The notes under the pieces were generated by a model. It was not told the DNA's origin. It was given only the letters and a program-made list of their open reading frames with translations, and did not search any database. Of a DNA stretch of 64,000 nt, positions 21,621-34,441 are shown piece by piece. Position 1 is the stretch's first letter, and every line of letters starts with the position of its first letter. Source of the DNA: Alteromonas sp. ALT199. Its GTDB lineage: Bacteria; Pseudomonadota; Gammaproteobacteria; Enterobacterales; Alteromonadaceae. A program made the position numbers and the translations under genes. The DNA lies in the NCBI RefSeq assembly GCF_018619335.1, contig NZ_JAHHDX010000014.1, positions 40,633-104,632 of the forward strand. The letters are read 5' to 3'.

Positions 21621-22289
21621 TTAACTCTTCTTTGTTGCGGCATACTTTTCAACCAGCTTTCTAGCATTATCATCTGCTTCAATGCCGGCTGCAACTTTCA
21701 CTTGCTGCGTTCCCACCACTTTTGTCGGAGCATAGCCTGAAGCCAAGCGCTTTCGCTTAATATTGTTGGCAAATTTTTGTGTCCATTGAAACTCACTAAA
21801 CACAGAACTTGGTCTTCCCAACCAGTAGGCGATGAATTCACCCACCTCATTGTCATCAAATGTTTTATCGATAATACCAAGCAACGACGCCATCTCTTCA
21901 AACAGCGCATTATTAGGCGTCCAATTTGGGCTCATGGCACTATGACGAGCATGGAGTTGTTCGAAGTCTGATTGAGGTTCACTTATAAGTGGAAGAAGTA
22001 AGGCTTTGCCGTTGATCGTGTGATCAAGGTCTAGCTCAAGGGGCAGGGCGACTAACCCTACTTGTTCAAGCTGTCTTATTAAACTGTTGATCTGACGGCC
22101 ACGCTGATAAGGCTCTTCTTTGCTGTCGCCGTTTAGCAAATTCAATAACTTCTTGTAATCAATAGGCGCAGACGAAGTGGTCGCTGAATTAGCTCCTGTG
22201 CGCAGCCCAAGTAAATAGAGCACTCTACAATCATTTGAAAGAGGAGATTGTAATGCAGCCAGTTCAGCTTGGGTAAGGATGCTGTTCAT
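21621..22289 (-). CDS. dnaT: DnaT-like primosomal protein
   Basis: 222 residues. The C-terminal part (about 121-180) matches the DnaT single-strand DNA-binding domain: NWTPNNALFEEMASLLGI, then EFIAYWLGR, FQWTQKFANNIKR, comparable to the FIAYW...QWQQKLA pattern of E. coli DnaT. The N-terminal 100 residues resemble a winged-helix/oligomerisation part with a Leu-rich profile and are less sure. DnaT works with PriA/PriB and DnaC in helicase loading, so pairing with dnaC six bases downstream supports the call. 27 bp after mioC. Confidence 0.82.
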   Translation of the reverse strand: MNSILTQAELAALQSPLSNDCRVLYLLGLRTGANSATTSSAPIDYKKLLNLLNGDSKEEPYQRGRQINSLIRQLEQVGLVALPLELDLDHTINGKALLLPLISEPQSDFEQLHARHSAMSPNWTPNNALFEEMASLLGIIDKTFDDNEVGEFIAYWLGRPSSVFSEFQWTQKFANNIKRKRLASGYAPTKVVGTQQVKVAAGIEADDNARKLVEKYAATKKS

Positions 22290-22316
22290 AGCGTAATGTC
22301 CACATTGAAGGTGTAA

Positions 22317-22754
22317 TTAAGCATTTGCCAGCTTTTCTTCAAACCATTCTACTGCAGCATCTTCGGGAATTGGATGTTCAAGGACATCAATGTATAGGGC
22401 ATCGGTTATTAATGTTCCACCAGCCTTTGCTATGTGTTTTTCCATTTCTTTGGCACCGAAACAAAAGGTGTCGTAACTGGTGTCGCCCAGACCAATAACG
22501 TAGGCGTTAACTGTGCTTAAGTCAGCACTTTCTAGCTGTTTTGCAAACGGTTGGATATTGTCAGGTAGTTCACCTGCACCATGGGTAGACGTACAAACGA
22601 TCCACGTTGAGTCTGTATTGATCTCTTCTAAACTCGGTTCAGCATGAATAGTGTAGGTGTGCCCACTTGCATCAAGTTTTTCTGCAATGGCATCCGCCAC
22701 GTATTCGGCCGCACCTAACATGGTGCCGACAATTATTTCAAAGTGCTTGCTCAT
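22317..22754 (-). CDS. mioC: Flavodoxin-like protein MioC
   Basis: 145 residues, flavodoxin fold with the FMN phosphate loop GTMLGAAEYVAD, CTSTHGAGELPDN, and GLGDTSYDTFCFGAK, all typical of MioC. In E. coli MioC is needed for biotin synthase activity in vitro and its gene neighbours oriC. Here two genes, dnaT and dnaC, lie between mioC and the origin. All three run in the same direction, toward oriC. Confidence 0.94.
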   Translation of the reverse strand: MSKHFEIIVGTMLGAAEYVADAIAEKLDASGHTYTIHAEPSLEEINTDSTWIVCTSTHGAGELPDNIQPFAKQLESADLSTVNAYVIGLGDTSYDTFCFGAKEMEKHIAKAGGTLITDALYIDVLEHPIPEDAAVEWFEEKLANA

Positions 22755-22851
22755 TAATGGGTTACTTCTCTATTTACGATTATCGTCTTAACGCAAGTAA
22801 GTCTTATCTGTTAGGTTATTCACCATCTTACTTGTAACTTTATTGATTACG

Positions 22852-24240
22852 CTACTTGCCGATACAGAACGATGAAAAAATCTTGCCAAGCAGATCGTCG
22901 GATGTGAACTCACCGGTTATCTCACATAGCGCCTGATGCGCCAAGCGTAATTCTTCAGCAAGTAATTCACCGGCCATGGCGTCATGTAGCTGCTGTTCAC
23001 CTGTGCTTACATAGCTGTAAGCTTGATCAAGTGCATCTATGTGTCGTCTACGCGCAATAAACTGGCCTTCAGTCGTCGTGTCAAAGCCCATTGTTTTTGC
23101 TAAATGCGCTTTTAGTGTATCAACGCCGCTACCTTCTTTGGCAGATAAGTTGATAACCGAGATATCGCCTTGTTCTGTTGCAACCGAGCTTTGTCCAATA
23201 TCTAAGGTACTCAAGTCTGCTTTATTGCGCACCACTGTAACCGGGATCCCTTGTGGCAATCGCGCCATAAACTCTGGCCAAATTTCATAAGGGTCGATAA
23301 CTGACGTAGCGGTAGAGTCCACAACAAACAACACATGGTCAGCTTCGTTAATAGCTTGCCACGCACGCTCAATGCCTATTTGTTCTACTTTATCTGGGCT
23401 TTCACGAAGACCTGCAGTATCGATAATATGCACTGGCATGCCATCAATGTGAATGTGCTCTTTTAATACGTCTCTCGTCGTACCGGCAATATCAGTAACA
23501 ATAGCGCTATCACGTCCTGCCAAGGCATTTAATAAACTCGATTTACCCGCATTAGGCCGCCCCGCTATAACCACCTGCATACCTTCGCGCAGTAAGGTGC
23601 CTTGTTTAGCTTGTTCGCGCACTTGAGTAAGACTCTGCATGATGGCGCTCAAATCACCTGATACTTTCCCATCCGACAAGAAGTCGATTTCTTCTTCAGG
23701 AAAATCAATAGCGGCTTCTACGTACATACGCAGGTGTACAATTTGGTCAGATAACGTTTGAATTTGTGTGGAAAACTCACCCTGTAGTGAACGAAGCGCA
23801 CTTTTCGCTGCCTGTTTAGAGCTTGCATCAATTAAGTCGGCAATTGCCTCTGCCTGTGCAAGATCTAACTTATCATTCAAAAAGGCCTGTTCACTGAATT
23901 CACCGGGATTGGCCAAGCGAGCATGACCTGTAGCGAGTACAGCATCAATCAGCATATCCATCACTACCTGACCGCCATGGCCCTGTAGTTCAAGTACATC
24001 TTCACCGGTAAACGAATTTGGGCCTTTAAAAAATAGGGCTATGCCTTGATCTATTACACTTTTGTTGGCGTCAACAAACGGCGTATAGGTTGCAAGACGA
24101 GGTGCCAGCGCACTAGGAACTAATGCCTCAGCTATAGCTTTAGCTTTCGGGCCAGATACGCGCACTATACCCACGCCGCCACGACCCGGGGCCGTTGCTT
24201 GTGCGGTAATAGTGTCGGTAGAAAGGGTGAGTGATTCCAT
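22852..24240 (-). CDS. mnmE: tRNA uridine-5-carboxymethylaminomethyl modification GTPase MnmE
   Basis: 462 residues. N-terminal tetrahydrofolate-binding domain ([21 protein letters not shown]), helical domain, and an inserted G domain with [14 protein letters not shown] (G1), DIAGTTRD (G2), DTAGLRE (G3) and NKADL (G4). The C-terminus is CIGK, the catalytic end conserved across MnmE. It works with MnmG on wobble uridines. Only three bases separate it from yajQ upstream. Confidence 0.98.
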   Translation of the reverse strand: MESLTLSTDTITAQATAPGRGGVGIVRVSGPKAKAIAEALVPSALAPRLATYTPFVDANKSVIDQGIALFFKGPNSFTGEDVLELQGHGGQVVMDMLIDAVLATGHARLANPGEFSEQAFLNDKLDLAQAEAIADLIDASSKQAAKSALRSLQGEFSTQIQTLSDQIVHLRMYVEAAIDFPEEEIDFLSDGKVSGDLSAIMQSLTQVREQAKQGTLLREGMQVVIAGRPNAGKSSLLNALAGRDSAIVTDIAGTTRDVLKEHIHIDGMPVHIIDTAGLRESPDKVEQIGIERAWQAINEADHVLFVVDSTATSVIDPYEIWPEFMARLPQGIPVTVVRNKADLSTLDIGQSSVATEQGDISVINLSAKEGSGVDTLKAHLAKTMGFDTTTEGQFIARRRHIDALDQAYSYVSTGEQQLHDAMAGELLAEELRLAHQALCEITGEFTSDDLLGKIFSSFCIGK

Positions 24241-24243
24241 AAA

Positions 24244-24726
24244 TTAGTCGCGGAAGTTCTTAAATTGAAAAGGTTGACTTAAGTTCGATTCTTTAACTAG
24301 CGCAATTGCCTGCTGTAAATCATCACGCTTTTTACCCGTTACGCGAAGTTCTTCACCCTGAATGGCAGTTTGCACTTTAACTTTGGCGTCTTTAATAAGC
24401 TTTACAATTTTCTTTGCCGTTGGCTGTTCAATACCTTCTTTAAACGCAATGGTTTGGCGATAGGTTTTACCGTGAGCGTCATAAGGCTTCACATCCATCA
24501 TAGAGGTGTCTACATTGCGCTTAGACATCGCCGTTCTAAACATACTCTCCATTTGCTGAAGTTGGAATTCAGCTTCGGCTTTCATAACCACGGTTTTATC
24601 TTTGTATTCAAAGCTGGCGTCGATGCCGCGAAAGTCAAAACGCGTAGATAGTTCGCGACTGGCATTCTCGGTGGCGTTGCGAACTTCTTCCATATTGATT
24701 TCTGAAACAATATCAAATGATGGCAC
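24244..24726 (-). CDS. yajQ: YajQ family nucleotide-binding protein
   Basis: 160 residues matching the DUF520/YajQ family: [18 protein letters not shown] start, RFDFRG, ASFEYKD, and the terminal [14 protein letters not shown]. Members bind nucleotides and, in Xanthomonas and Pseudomonas, c-di-GMP. It is inserted between mnmE and yidC, a spot where E. coli has no yajQ, and is probably cotranscribed with mnmE. Confidence 0.95.
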   Translation of the reverse strand: MPSFDIVSEINMEEVRNATENASRELSTRFDFRGIDASFEYKDKTVVMKAEAEFQLQQMESMFRTAMSKRNVDTSMMDVKPYDAHGKTYRQTIAFKEGIEQPTAKKIVKLIKDAKVKVQTAIQGEELRVTGKKRDDLQQAIALVKESNLSQPFQFKNFRD

Positions 24727-24747
24727 AGGTTAATCCTCTATCTTTTA

Positions 24748-24776
24748 AGACAAAACAGCCCGCATAGGCGGGCTGT
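24748..24776 (-). terminator. Rho-independent terminator after yidC
   Basis: Perfect 9-bp stem ACAGCCCGC (24755-24763) / GCGGGCTGT (24768-24776); on the minus strand the hairpin runs into TTTTGTCTT. It closes the rpmH-rnpA-yidD-yidC transcript, so yajQ must have its own promoter. Confidence 0.85.
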
Positions 24777-24796
24777 ATAATTAATTGATCAGCGTG

Positions 24797-26454
24797 TTAT
24801 TTACTGCTGATGCCCCGCTTCTCCATGGAAGCATAAATCATTTTGGCTTGAACCAAGGTAATCACGTTACTTACTAGCCAGTATAGACTAAACCCGCAGG
24901 GAACCACAGGAAGAACACACTCATTGCTACTGGCATCCACTGCATAATTTTTTGCTGCATTGGATCAGTAATGGTGGTCGGCTGAAGCTTTTGCAATAGA
25001 TACATACTTGCGCCTGTTAGAATAGGCAATACAAAGTATGGGTCCTTCGTAGAAAGGTCAGTGATCCAAAGTACAAAGTCTGCATGGCGTAATTCAACAC
25101 TTTCCATTAGTACCCAATAAAGGGCTAGGAATATAGGCATTTGCAGAAGAAGGGGTAAACAGCCGCCCATCGGGTTTACTTTTTCTTTGCGGTATAGCTC
25201 CATCATAGCTTGTGACATTTTCTGTCTGTCATCGCCAAAGCGGTCTTTAAGCTGTTGCATCTTAGGCGCTAGATTGCGCATACGTGCCATTGACTCATAT
25301 TGCTTTTTAGTTAGCCAGTACATTGCGCCTTTCACTACAATAGTGATAAGGATAATTGCCACACCCCAGTTATTAACTAAGCTGTGAAGAAACGTAAGCA
25401 GGGCGAACAGCGGCTGTGAAATCCAGAAAAGAATGCCGTAGTCAACGGTTAGGTCTAAACCACGGGCAATCTTGGCAAGTTTTTCTTGGTCTTTTGGACC
25501 CATGTAAAGGGTAGACGCAATAGTTTTGGTTTCACCAGGGGCTACGCTTTCAGACGGTGATAACACACCAATTACCGCATACTGATTTTTCAAGTTACGC
25601 GAGTAAAGCGTGTTAGTTTGTTCTTGTGAAGGTACCCAGGCTGACACAAAGTAGTGTTCAAGCATGCCAACCCAACCTGCCTTGGTTGTTTCACGTAGCT
25701 TTTCATCTTCTATATCGTCAAACGAGTACTTTTGGTAGCGATCGTCTTCTGTTGAATAAGCAGCACCACGGTACGTTGGCATAAACATGTTGCCGTCGTC
25801 TTCAAATTCCATCACTTGCTTAAGTTGTGCATAAGGCTGAAGCGTTGCTGAATTGCCGGTACCATTTTCAACGCTATAACTAACGTTTACGTCGTAGTGA
25901 CCTTTAGTAAAAGTGAAGGTTTTGGTGATGGCCAAGCCTTGATTGTTTTTCCAAGTAAGAGGAATAACAAGGGTGTCGCCTGTCATCTCATAAAATTCAT
26001 TTTGAGCGTTATAAACAGGTCGGCCACTGCTGCTGGCATCAGGGCCTTGTGCGCCAATAAGACCGCTTTGGGCAACATATAGACCATTGCCTGAACGAAG
26101 CAGGCTATACGGAATGTCTGAACCTTGCTCTACTGGGAACTTAAGTAAGTCTGCTGATACTACATCACCGCCTAACAAATCGATGCGTAAATCTAGCGTA
26201 TCGGTTTTTACTTCAATAATTCGGTTTGTGTTTTGCGCGGCAGCAATAGGCTGTGCAGCGGGCACGCTATCACTGCTAGGTACATCTTCACTACCGTTAT
26301 CATTAAATGAAGGTACACCTTGTGATGTTTCTTGCGATTGTTGTTGCTCGACAGGCACAACTGGCTGCGGCCCATAATCTTTTTGCCATGATTGCCAAAG
26401 CAAAAAGCTAACTAGCGCAAGGCCAATTATCAGAAAACTACGTTGCGATTCCAT
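24797..26454 (-). CDS. yidC: Membrane protein insertase YidC, with an apparent 1-base deletion near the 3' end
   Basis: The start is ATG 26454 (MESQRSFLIIGL), not the further upstream in-frame ATG. There is an N-terminal signal-anchor, a large periplasmic domain (about 55-330), and five conserved helices with KKQYESMARMRNL and NPMGGCLPLLLQMPIFLALY. The frame stops at 24874 in the middle of the last helix (FPAGLV then a stop two codons later). Inserting one base near 24886 restores LYWLVSNVITLVQAK and the usual EKRG tail to a stop at 24797. As YidC is essential, a sequencing error is likeliest. Confidence 0.93.
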
Positions 26455-26464
26455 AGAGGTCTCT

Positions 26465-26734
26465 TTATTTTGAGTGTTTATCTTGTTGTTTTTCCGGCAC
26501 TGGATCATATCCGCCGGCATGCAAAGGGTGGCATTTTAATATGCGTTTAATAGATAACCAACCGCCTTTTACTAATCCGTGTGTTTTTAATGCGTCTATA
26601 GCATACCAAGAACAAGAAGGATGGAAACGACATCGTTGCCCTAACATAGGGGAAATGAACCATTGATAGAACTTTATCAATGCCAAAGGCACTACAATTA
26701 AGAGTTGCCGCAACGCTTGTTTAATTTTTTCCAT
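26465..26734 (-). CDS. yidD: Membrane protein insertion efficiency factor YidD
   Basis: 89 residues. Short amphipathic N-terminus, then [24 protein letters not shown], the family signature with three Cys, and [16 protein letters not shown]. YidD helps YidC-dependent insertion. Its start lies inside rnpA (37-bp overlap) and its stop is 10 bp before yidC, the order seen in most bacteria. Confidence 0.95.
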   Translation of the reverse strand: MEKIKQALRQLLIVVPLALIKFYQWFISPMLGQRCRFHPSCSWYAIDALKTHGLVKGGWLSIKRILKCHPLHAGGYDPVPEKQQDKHSK

Positions 26735-27057
26735 AGCTTTTCCAATGTAGCGAAAACTTCTTGGTTGCTAAGGTTGTCAGCGCCAGACTTGCCAATAACG
26801 ATAATATCGACATTTGGTAAGTTGTGCTGCTTATGCCTAAAACTTTCTCTAACTAAACGTTTTAATCGATTTCTATCGTGCGCTTTACGAATACGTTTTT
26901 TTGCAAGCGTAATGCCTAAACGAGGAGTAGAAAGGGTATTTTTTCTGGCTAGAACAGTAAAAGAGGGAGATACAGCAGGGGTTGCGTCATCAAACACATA
27001 AGTAAAGTGGGTGGGAGTTAACAGACGTAACTCCCTGGAAAAATTATTTTCGCCCAC
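26698..27057 (-). CDS. rnpA: Ribonuclease P protein component
   Basis: 119 residues starting at GTG 27057. The family signature is [17 protein letters not shown], the RNR region that contacts RNase [12 protein letters not shown] and [14 protein letters not shown] precede it. The subunit helps RNase P cut 5' leaders from pre-tRNA. It follows rpmH by 16 bp and overlaps yidD by 37 bp. Confidence 0.96.
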   Translation of the reverse strand: MGENNFSRELRLLTPTHFTYVFDDATPAVSPSFTVLARKNTLSTPRLGITLAKKRIRKAHDRNRLKRLVRESFRHKQHNLPNVDIIVIGKSGADNLSNQEVFATLEKLWKKLNKRCGNS

Positions 27058-27073
27058 TTTGGCGTCTTTCTAA

Positions 27074-27208
27074 TTAAGCTGAAAGACGAGCGCGGCCTTT
27101 TGCACGGCGAGCTGCTAGTACTTTACGACCATTTTTAGTCGCCATACGAGCACGAAAACCGTGAGAACGCTTACGCTTCAAATTGCTCGGTTGAAATGTT
27201 CTTTTCAT
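27074..27208 (-). CDS. rpmH: 50S ribosomal protein L34
   Basis: 44 residues, very basic. Starts [20 protein letters not shown] and ends KGRARLSA, as in gammaproteobacterial L34. The reading frame extends further upstream, but the promoter at 27324-27352 and the family length fix the start at 27208. First gene of the rpmH-rnpA-yidD-yidC run. Confidence 0.98.
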   Translation of the reverse strand: MKRTFQPSNLKRKRSHGFRARMATKNGRKVLAARRAKGRARLSA

Positions 27209-27323
27209 GACCAAAGTCTCACTTATATTTAGTTTAAACATAGGCGTTTTTGGTAACACAATGAACTGTTGCCAGAACAATGTGGTGTTTTCACCAGAAA
27301 AGCCCATCGAAAAAGGACGCTGA

Positions 27324-27352
27324 ATTCTAGAGATCTCGGGGCCTACTGTCAA
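27324..27352 (-). promoter_or_regulatory. Strong sigma-70 promoter of rpmH
   Basis: Minus-strand TTGACA (27352-27347), 17-bp spacer, TAGAAT (27329-27324), GC-containing discriminator. A near-consensus promoter about 110 bp upstream of rpmH. Confidence 0.8.
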
Positions 27353-27435
27353 TGCATATTCTTACTTTTCGGACGAATAACTGAACAATTTTCGTTATAT
27401 TTTAATCAGCAGCTAGATTTTTCTTGCATATGAGT

Positions 27436-27676
27436 TGTGAATAACGCGTAAAAGAGGCTCAGGTTATCCACAGTAGTTTGTGAAAAACGTAAAACAAAAC
27501 GTAAAAAGCAAGGTGATCCAACGGTTTTTTCATCTAAATTTAGAATGATTTTATCTTGTTTTAGTTGTATTTGATCTAAAAACAAAGCGCATAAATTACA
27601 ATAACTTACTGTTTTGATCGAAAAGATCGTCTGGGATCGCCATTTACATTTTGTTGATAACGTTAGATAATCCACA
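27436..27676 (+). promoter_or_regulatory. dnaA regulatory region with five DnaA-box-like sites
   Basis: Within the 619-bp gap between rpmH and dnaA: TTATCCACA at 27464-27472, reverse-strand TTATTCACA at 27436-27444 and TTTTTCACA at 27479-27487, TTATCAACA at 27652-27660 (reverse) and TAATCCACA at 27668-27676. A candidate promoter, TTTACA (27643-27648), 17 bp, GATAAT (27666-27671), is covered by the last two. This suits autorepression of dnaA by DnaA. The rest of the gap (27677-27827) is a leader without further signals. Confidence 0.65.
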
Positions 27677-27827
27677 GCGATTAAAACGATAACTTAAATT
27701 TCTCGCTGCTACCCAACACTTCCAACGCTATTTTCTTCCAATGGCGCTTTCCAGTGCCTGCTACTCTATGCTTGGCTTTATTAAGGAGTTGGTTTTTCGA
27801 GTGAGTCACAGGAGCTAACAACGTACC

Positions 27828-29495
27828 ATGTCCTTGTGGAACCAATGTCTTGAAAGACTGCGTCAAGAATTACCAACGCAGCAGTTTAGTATGTGGATTC
27901 GGCCGCTTGTTTGTGAAGAGCAAGAGGGCGTAGTTGCTTTATATGCTCCAAATCGTTTTGTACTTGATTGGGTGAGAGACAAATACTTAAACAACATTAC
28001 TGCGCTTCTAAGAGAATTTGCTGGTAGTGATGCGCCCCAATTACGATTGGAGGTCATGAGCCGCGACAGTGTTAATCGCTCTCAACCCTCTGGGATTAAT
28101 ACGTCTGCTTCTATACCTAGTACAAGCAACGCCAGCAGCTATAACAATAATTCTTCTTCTGGTAACCAAGTGTACCAAGGGAATAATTCTAATTATGGCG
28201 CACCTCAATCGAGTAATAGTGCAGGCCAAGGTCAACCGGTATCTCATCATTCGCCTTTATCCCAAAGCGGTAATTCGCGCATGGGCGCTAATAGTAGTGA
28301 TCCGTCCAACTACAATGTGCAGAATAAGCGTCCGACGCCTTATACACAGCATGGCGAACAACGCAATCATGGATCACAAAATTCGGATCATAACGTTCAC
28401 AATCATTATGGAAATCAAGGATCGCGATCCTCTACGCCCCCTAAGGTGATCCCGATCCCCGAGGCAATGAAGCACAAAAGCAATATTAATCCTACGTATC
28501 AGTTTGATAATTTTGTTGAAGGTAAATCTAACCAACTCGCTCGTGCGGCTGCCACGCAGGTAGCAAACAATCCTGGAGGGTCTTATAACCCGTTGTTTAT
28601 TTATGGTGGAACGGGTTTAGGTAAAACTCACTTATTGCATGCCGTGGGTAATGGGATTGTTGCTAACAATGGCGACGCAAAAATTGTATACATGCATTCT
28701 GAACGTTTTGTGCAAGACATGGTTAAAGCACTTCAAAATAATGCCATAGAAGACTTTAAGCGTTTTTATCGTAGCGTAGATGCGTTACTTATCGATGATA
28801 TTCAATTCTTTGCTAACAAAGAGCGTTCGCAAGAAGAGTTCTTCCACACGTTTAATGCACTCCTTGAAGGCAACCAACAAATTATTCTTACCTCTGATAG
28901 ATACCCTAAAGAAATTGATGGGGTCGAGGATCGATTAAAGTCGCGTTTTGGTTGGGGCTTAACTATTGCTATCGAGCCGCCTGAGCTTGAAACTCGTGTT
29001 GCAATTTTGATGCGTAAAGCAGCTGAAAACCGTATTCACCTACCTAATGAAGTCGCGTTCTTTATCGCTAAGAGACTGCGGTCGAATGTACGTGAATTAG
29101 AAGGCGCTTTGAACCGTGTTATAGCAAATGCAAACTTCACTGGCCGTCCTATTACTATTGATTTTGTTCGAGAAGCACTTAGAGATCTTCTCGCTTTACA
29201 AGAAAAATTAGTAACCGTTGATAATATTCAGAAAACTGTCGCAGATTATTATAAGATAAAAGTAGCTGATATTTTGTCTAAACGACGTAGTCGTAGTGTT
29301 GCGCGTCCTCGACAGGTAGCGATGGCCCTGGCTAAAGAACTTACTAATCACAGTTTACCTGAATTAGGTAATGCGTTTGGTGGGCGTGACCATACTACAG
29401 TTTTACATGCATGTAGAAAAATAGAGCAGCTAAGAGAAGAAAGTCATGATATAAAAGAGGACTATAAGAACCTCATTAGGACTTTGTCTTCCTAA
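27828..29495 (+). CDS. dnaA: Chromosomal replication initiator DnaA with extended linker
   Basis: 555 residues, against 467 in E. coli. Domain I is residues 1-78 ([16 protein letters not shown]). Residues about 79-219 are a long low-complexity domain II rich in Asn, Ser, Gln, Gly and His, the source of the extra length. The AAA+ domain III starts near 221 with Walker A GGTGLGKT at 260-267 and Walker B LIDDIQ at 321-326. Domain IV ends with [15 protein letters not shown], which reads DnaA boxes. An AGGAG lies 12 bases before the ATG. First gene of dnaA-dnaN-recF-gyrB. Confidence 0.98.
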   Translation: MSLWNQCLERLRQELPTQQFSMWIRPLVCEEQEGVVALYAPNRFVLDWVRDKYLNNITALLREFAGSDAPQLRLEVMSRDSVNRSQPSGINTSASIPSTSNASSYNNNSSSGNQVYQGNNSNYGAPQSSNSAGQGQPVSHHSPLSQSGNSRMGANSSDPSNYNVQNKRPTPYTQHGEQRNHGSQNSDHNVHNHYGNQGSRSSTPPKVIPIPEAMKHKSNINPTYQFDNFVEGKSNQLARAAATQVANNPGGSYNPLFIYGGTGLGKTHLLHAVGNGIVANNGDAKIVYMHSERFVQDMVKALQNNAIEDFKRFYRSVDALLIDDIQFFANKERSQEEFFHTFNALLEGNQQIILTSDRYPKEIDGVEDRLKSRFGWGLTIAIEPPELETRVAILMRKAAENRIHLPNEVAFFIAKRLRSNVRELEGALNRVIANANFTGRPITIDFVREALRDLLALQEKLVTVDNIQKTVADYYKIKVADILSKRRSRSVARPRQVAMALAKELTNHSLPELGNAFGGRDHTTVLHACRKIEQLREESHDIKEDYKNLIRTLSS

Positions 29496-29527
29496 CAACA
29501 CGACCCTAGAGGCGAGATAGCACTGCG

Positions 29528-30628
29528 ATGAAATTTACTATAAGCCGCGAGCATTTTTTACAACCCCTACAGTTGGTATCTGGTGCTGTAGAGCGTAGAC
29601 ATACACTTCCAATTCTTTCTAATGTTCTCATTAAAGTTAGTGAGGACGCACTTTGGCTTACTGGCACAGATTTAGAGGTAGAGCTAATTTCGAGCGTGAA
29701 ATTAGAGGGAGATTTCACTGAAGGTGAAATTACTGTTCCCGCTAAAAAACTGTTTGATATTATCCGCGGTATTTCTGAAGGAACAGACATTCATTTTTCG
29801 TTAGAGGGAAGCAAGGCGCTGATTCGTGCTGGTCGCGGTCGCTATACGCTTTCAACGTTATCTGCTAACGATTATCCTAATCTTGAGGATTGGGAAGGTG
29901 AGGTTGAGTTTGAATTATCGTGCAGCGACTTAAAACGTCTTATTGATGCAACTAGTTTTTCTATGGCGCAACAAGATGTACGGTACTATTTAAATGGTAT
30001 GTCTCTTGAAACTGAAGAGAACATCATTCGAACGGTTGCTACTGACGGTCACCGTCTGGCACTTTGCCGTTTGAACTATGAAACTGCGTTACCGTCTCGC
30101 CAGGTCATTATTCCTCGAAAAGGTGTATTGGAAATTTCTCGTCTTATTAGCGAAGATGATAAATCGTTAAAAGTACAGATTGGCGCAAATCATCTTCGTA
30201 TTTTCTCCAATGATTTCATTTTCACCTCAAAGCTAGTAGACGGCAGGTTCCCTGACTATCGTCGGGTTTTACCTCAAAATGGTGATAAAGAAATTATCGC
30301 AAGTAAAGCTGTACTTAAAGAAGCGTTTTCGCGGGCCGCTATTTTGTCTAATGAAAAATTTAGAGGCGTGCGATTAAACTTGTCTTCTGGTGAGCTAAAA
30401 ATAACAGCAAACAACCCAGAGCAGGAAGAAGCAGAAGAAGTCGTTGATGTGCAATACCAAGGCGACGACTTAGAAATTGGCTTTAATGTTGCCTATCTTA
30501 TTGATGTATTAAATGCGTTAGGTACAGATGGCGTAAAAGTTAGTCTGTCTGATTCAAACGCGAGTGCACTCATTGAAGATGACGCTGATGGCGCCGCATT
30601 ATACGTAATCATGCCAATGCGACTGTAG
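29528..30628 (+). CDS. dnaN: DNA polymerase III beta sliding clamp
   Basis: 366 residues, the exact E. coli length. Begins MKFTISREHFLQPLQLVSGAVE and ends DGAALYVIMPMRL, the conserved C-terminus near the client-binding pocket. Three clamp domains of about 120 residues each. It tethers polymerase III and takes part in regulatory inactivation of DnaA. 32 bp after dnaA. Confidence 0.99.
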   Translation: MKFTISREHFLQPLQLVSGAVERRHTLPILSNVLIKVSEDALWLTGTDLEVELISSVKLEGDFTEGEITVPAKKLFDIIRGISEGTDIHFSLEGSKALIRAGRGRYTLSTLSANDYPNLEDWEGEVEFELSCSDLKRLIDATSFSMAQQDVRYYLNGMSLETEENIIRTVATDGHRLALCRLNYETALPSRQVIIPRKGVLEISRLISEDDKSLKVQIGANHLRIFSNDFIFTSKLVDGRFPDYRRVLPQNGDKEIIASKAVLKEAFSRAAILSNEKFRGVRLNLSSGELKITANNPEQEEAEEVVDVQYQGDDLEIGFNVAYLIDVLNALGTDGVKVSLSDSNASALIEDDADGAALYVIMPMRL

Positions 30629-30690
30629 TCTTGTCTACATTGATTGTTTTCGTATAACTTCCTCTATTTTGTTATCTATATTCTCAAACC

Positions 30691-30730
30691 AAGAAGCGAT
30701 GAATTTTTTTATTTATCGCTTCTTTTTTAT
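30691..30730 (+). terminator. Hairpin with T-run between dnaN and recF
   Basis: Arms AAGAAGCGAT (30691-30700) and ATCGCTTCTT (30715-30724), 14-base AT-rich loop, then TTTTAT. It lies 60 bp after dnaN and 16 bp before recF. Likely an intra-operon terminator or attenuator that lowers recF and gyrB readthrough. Confidence 0.7.
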
Positions 30731-30745
30731 CTTTAGTGTGATCTC

Positions 30746-34263
<3,518 letters not shown>

Positions 34264-34290
34264 TTTCACATTGCGAATTGTTTTTTTTAA

Positions 34291-34317
34291 AGGCGACCCA
34301 AATGGGTCGCCTTTTTT
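34291..34317 (+). terminator. Rho-independent terminator after gyrB
   Basis: Perfect 8-bp stem GGCGACCC (34292-34299) / GGGTCGCC (34304-34311), AAAT loop, then six T. 28 bp after the gyrB stop. Confidence 0.93.
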
Positions 34318-34441
34318 GTACACAACATTTGTTCAAGCGTGAAAATATAAGAGAGAGCAACAAAAAGTAAAAAATTGAACTACTATGGGTCTATAAAAAA
34401 GATTGATAAAAAACATCACTAAGATTCTCAGGGATAGAAAA

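Noticed and set aside
22012..22027. TTGATCGTGTGATCAA resembling an FNR site
   Set aside because: Half-sites are separated by six instead of four bases and lie inside dnaT.
22794..22834. CAAGTAAG/CTTACTTG repeat between mnmE and mioC as a terminator
   Set aside because: The loop is 25 bases and no T-run follows; kept as unproven.
27406..27866. Two minus-strand open frames upstream of dnaA
   Set aside because: They run through DnaA boxes and the dnaA promoter region; low-complexity products with no family resemblance.
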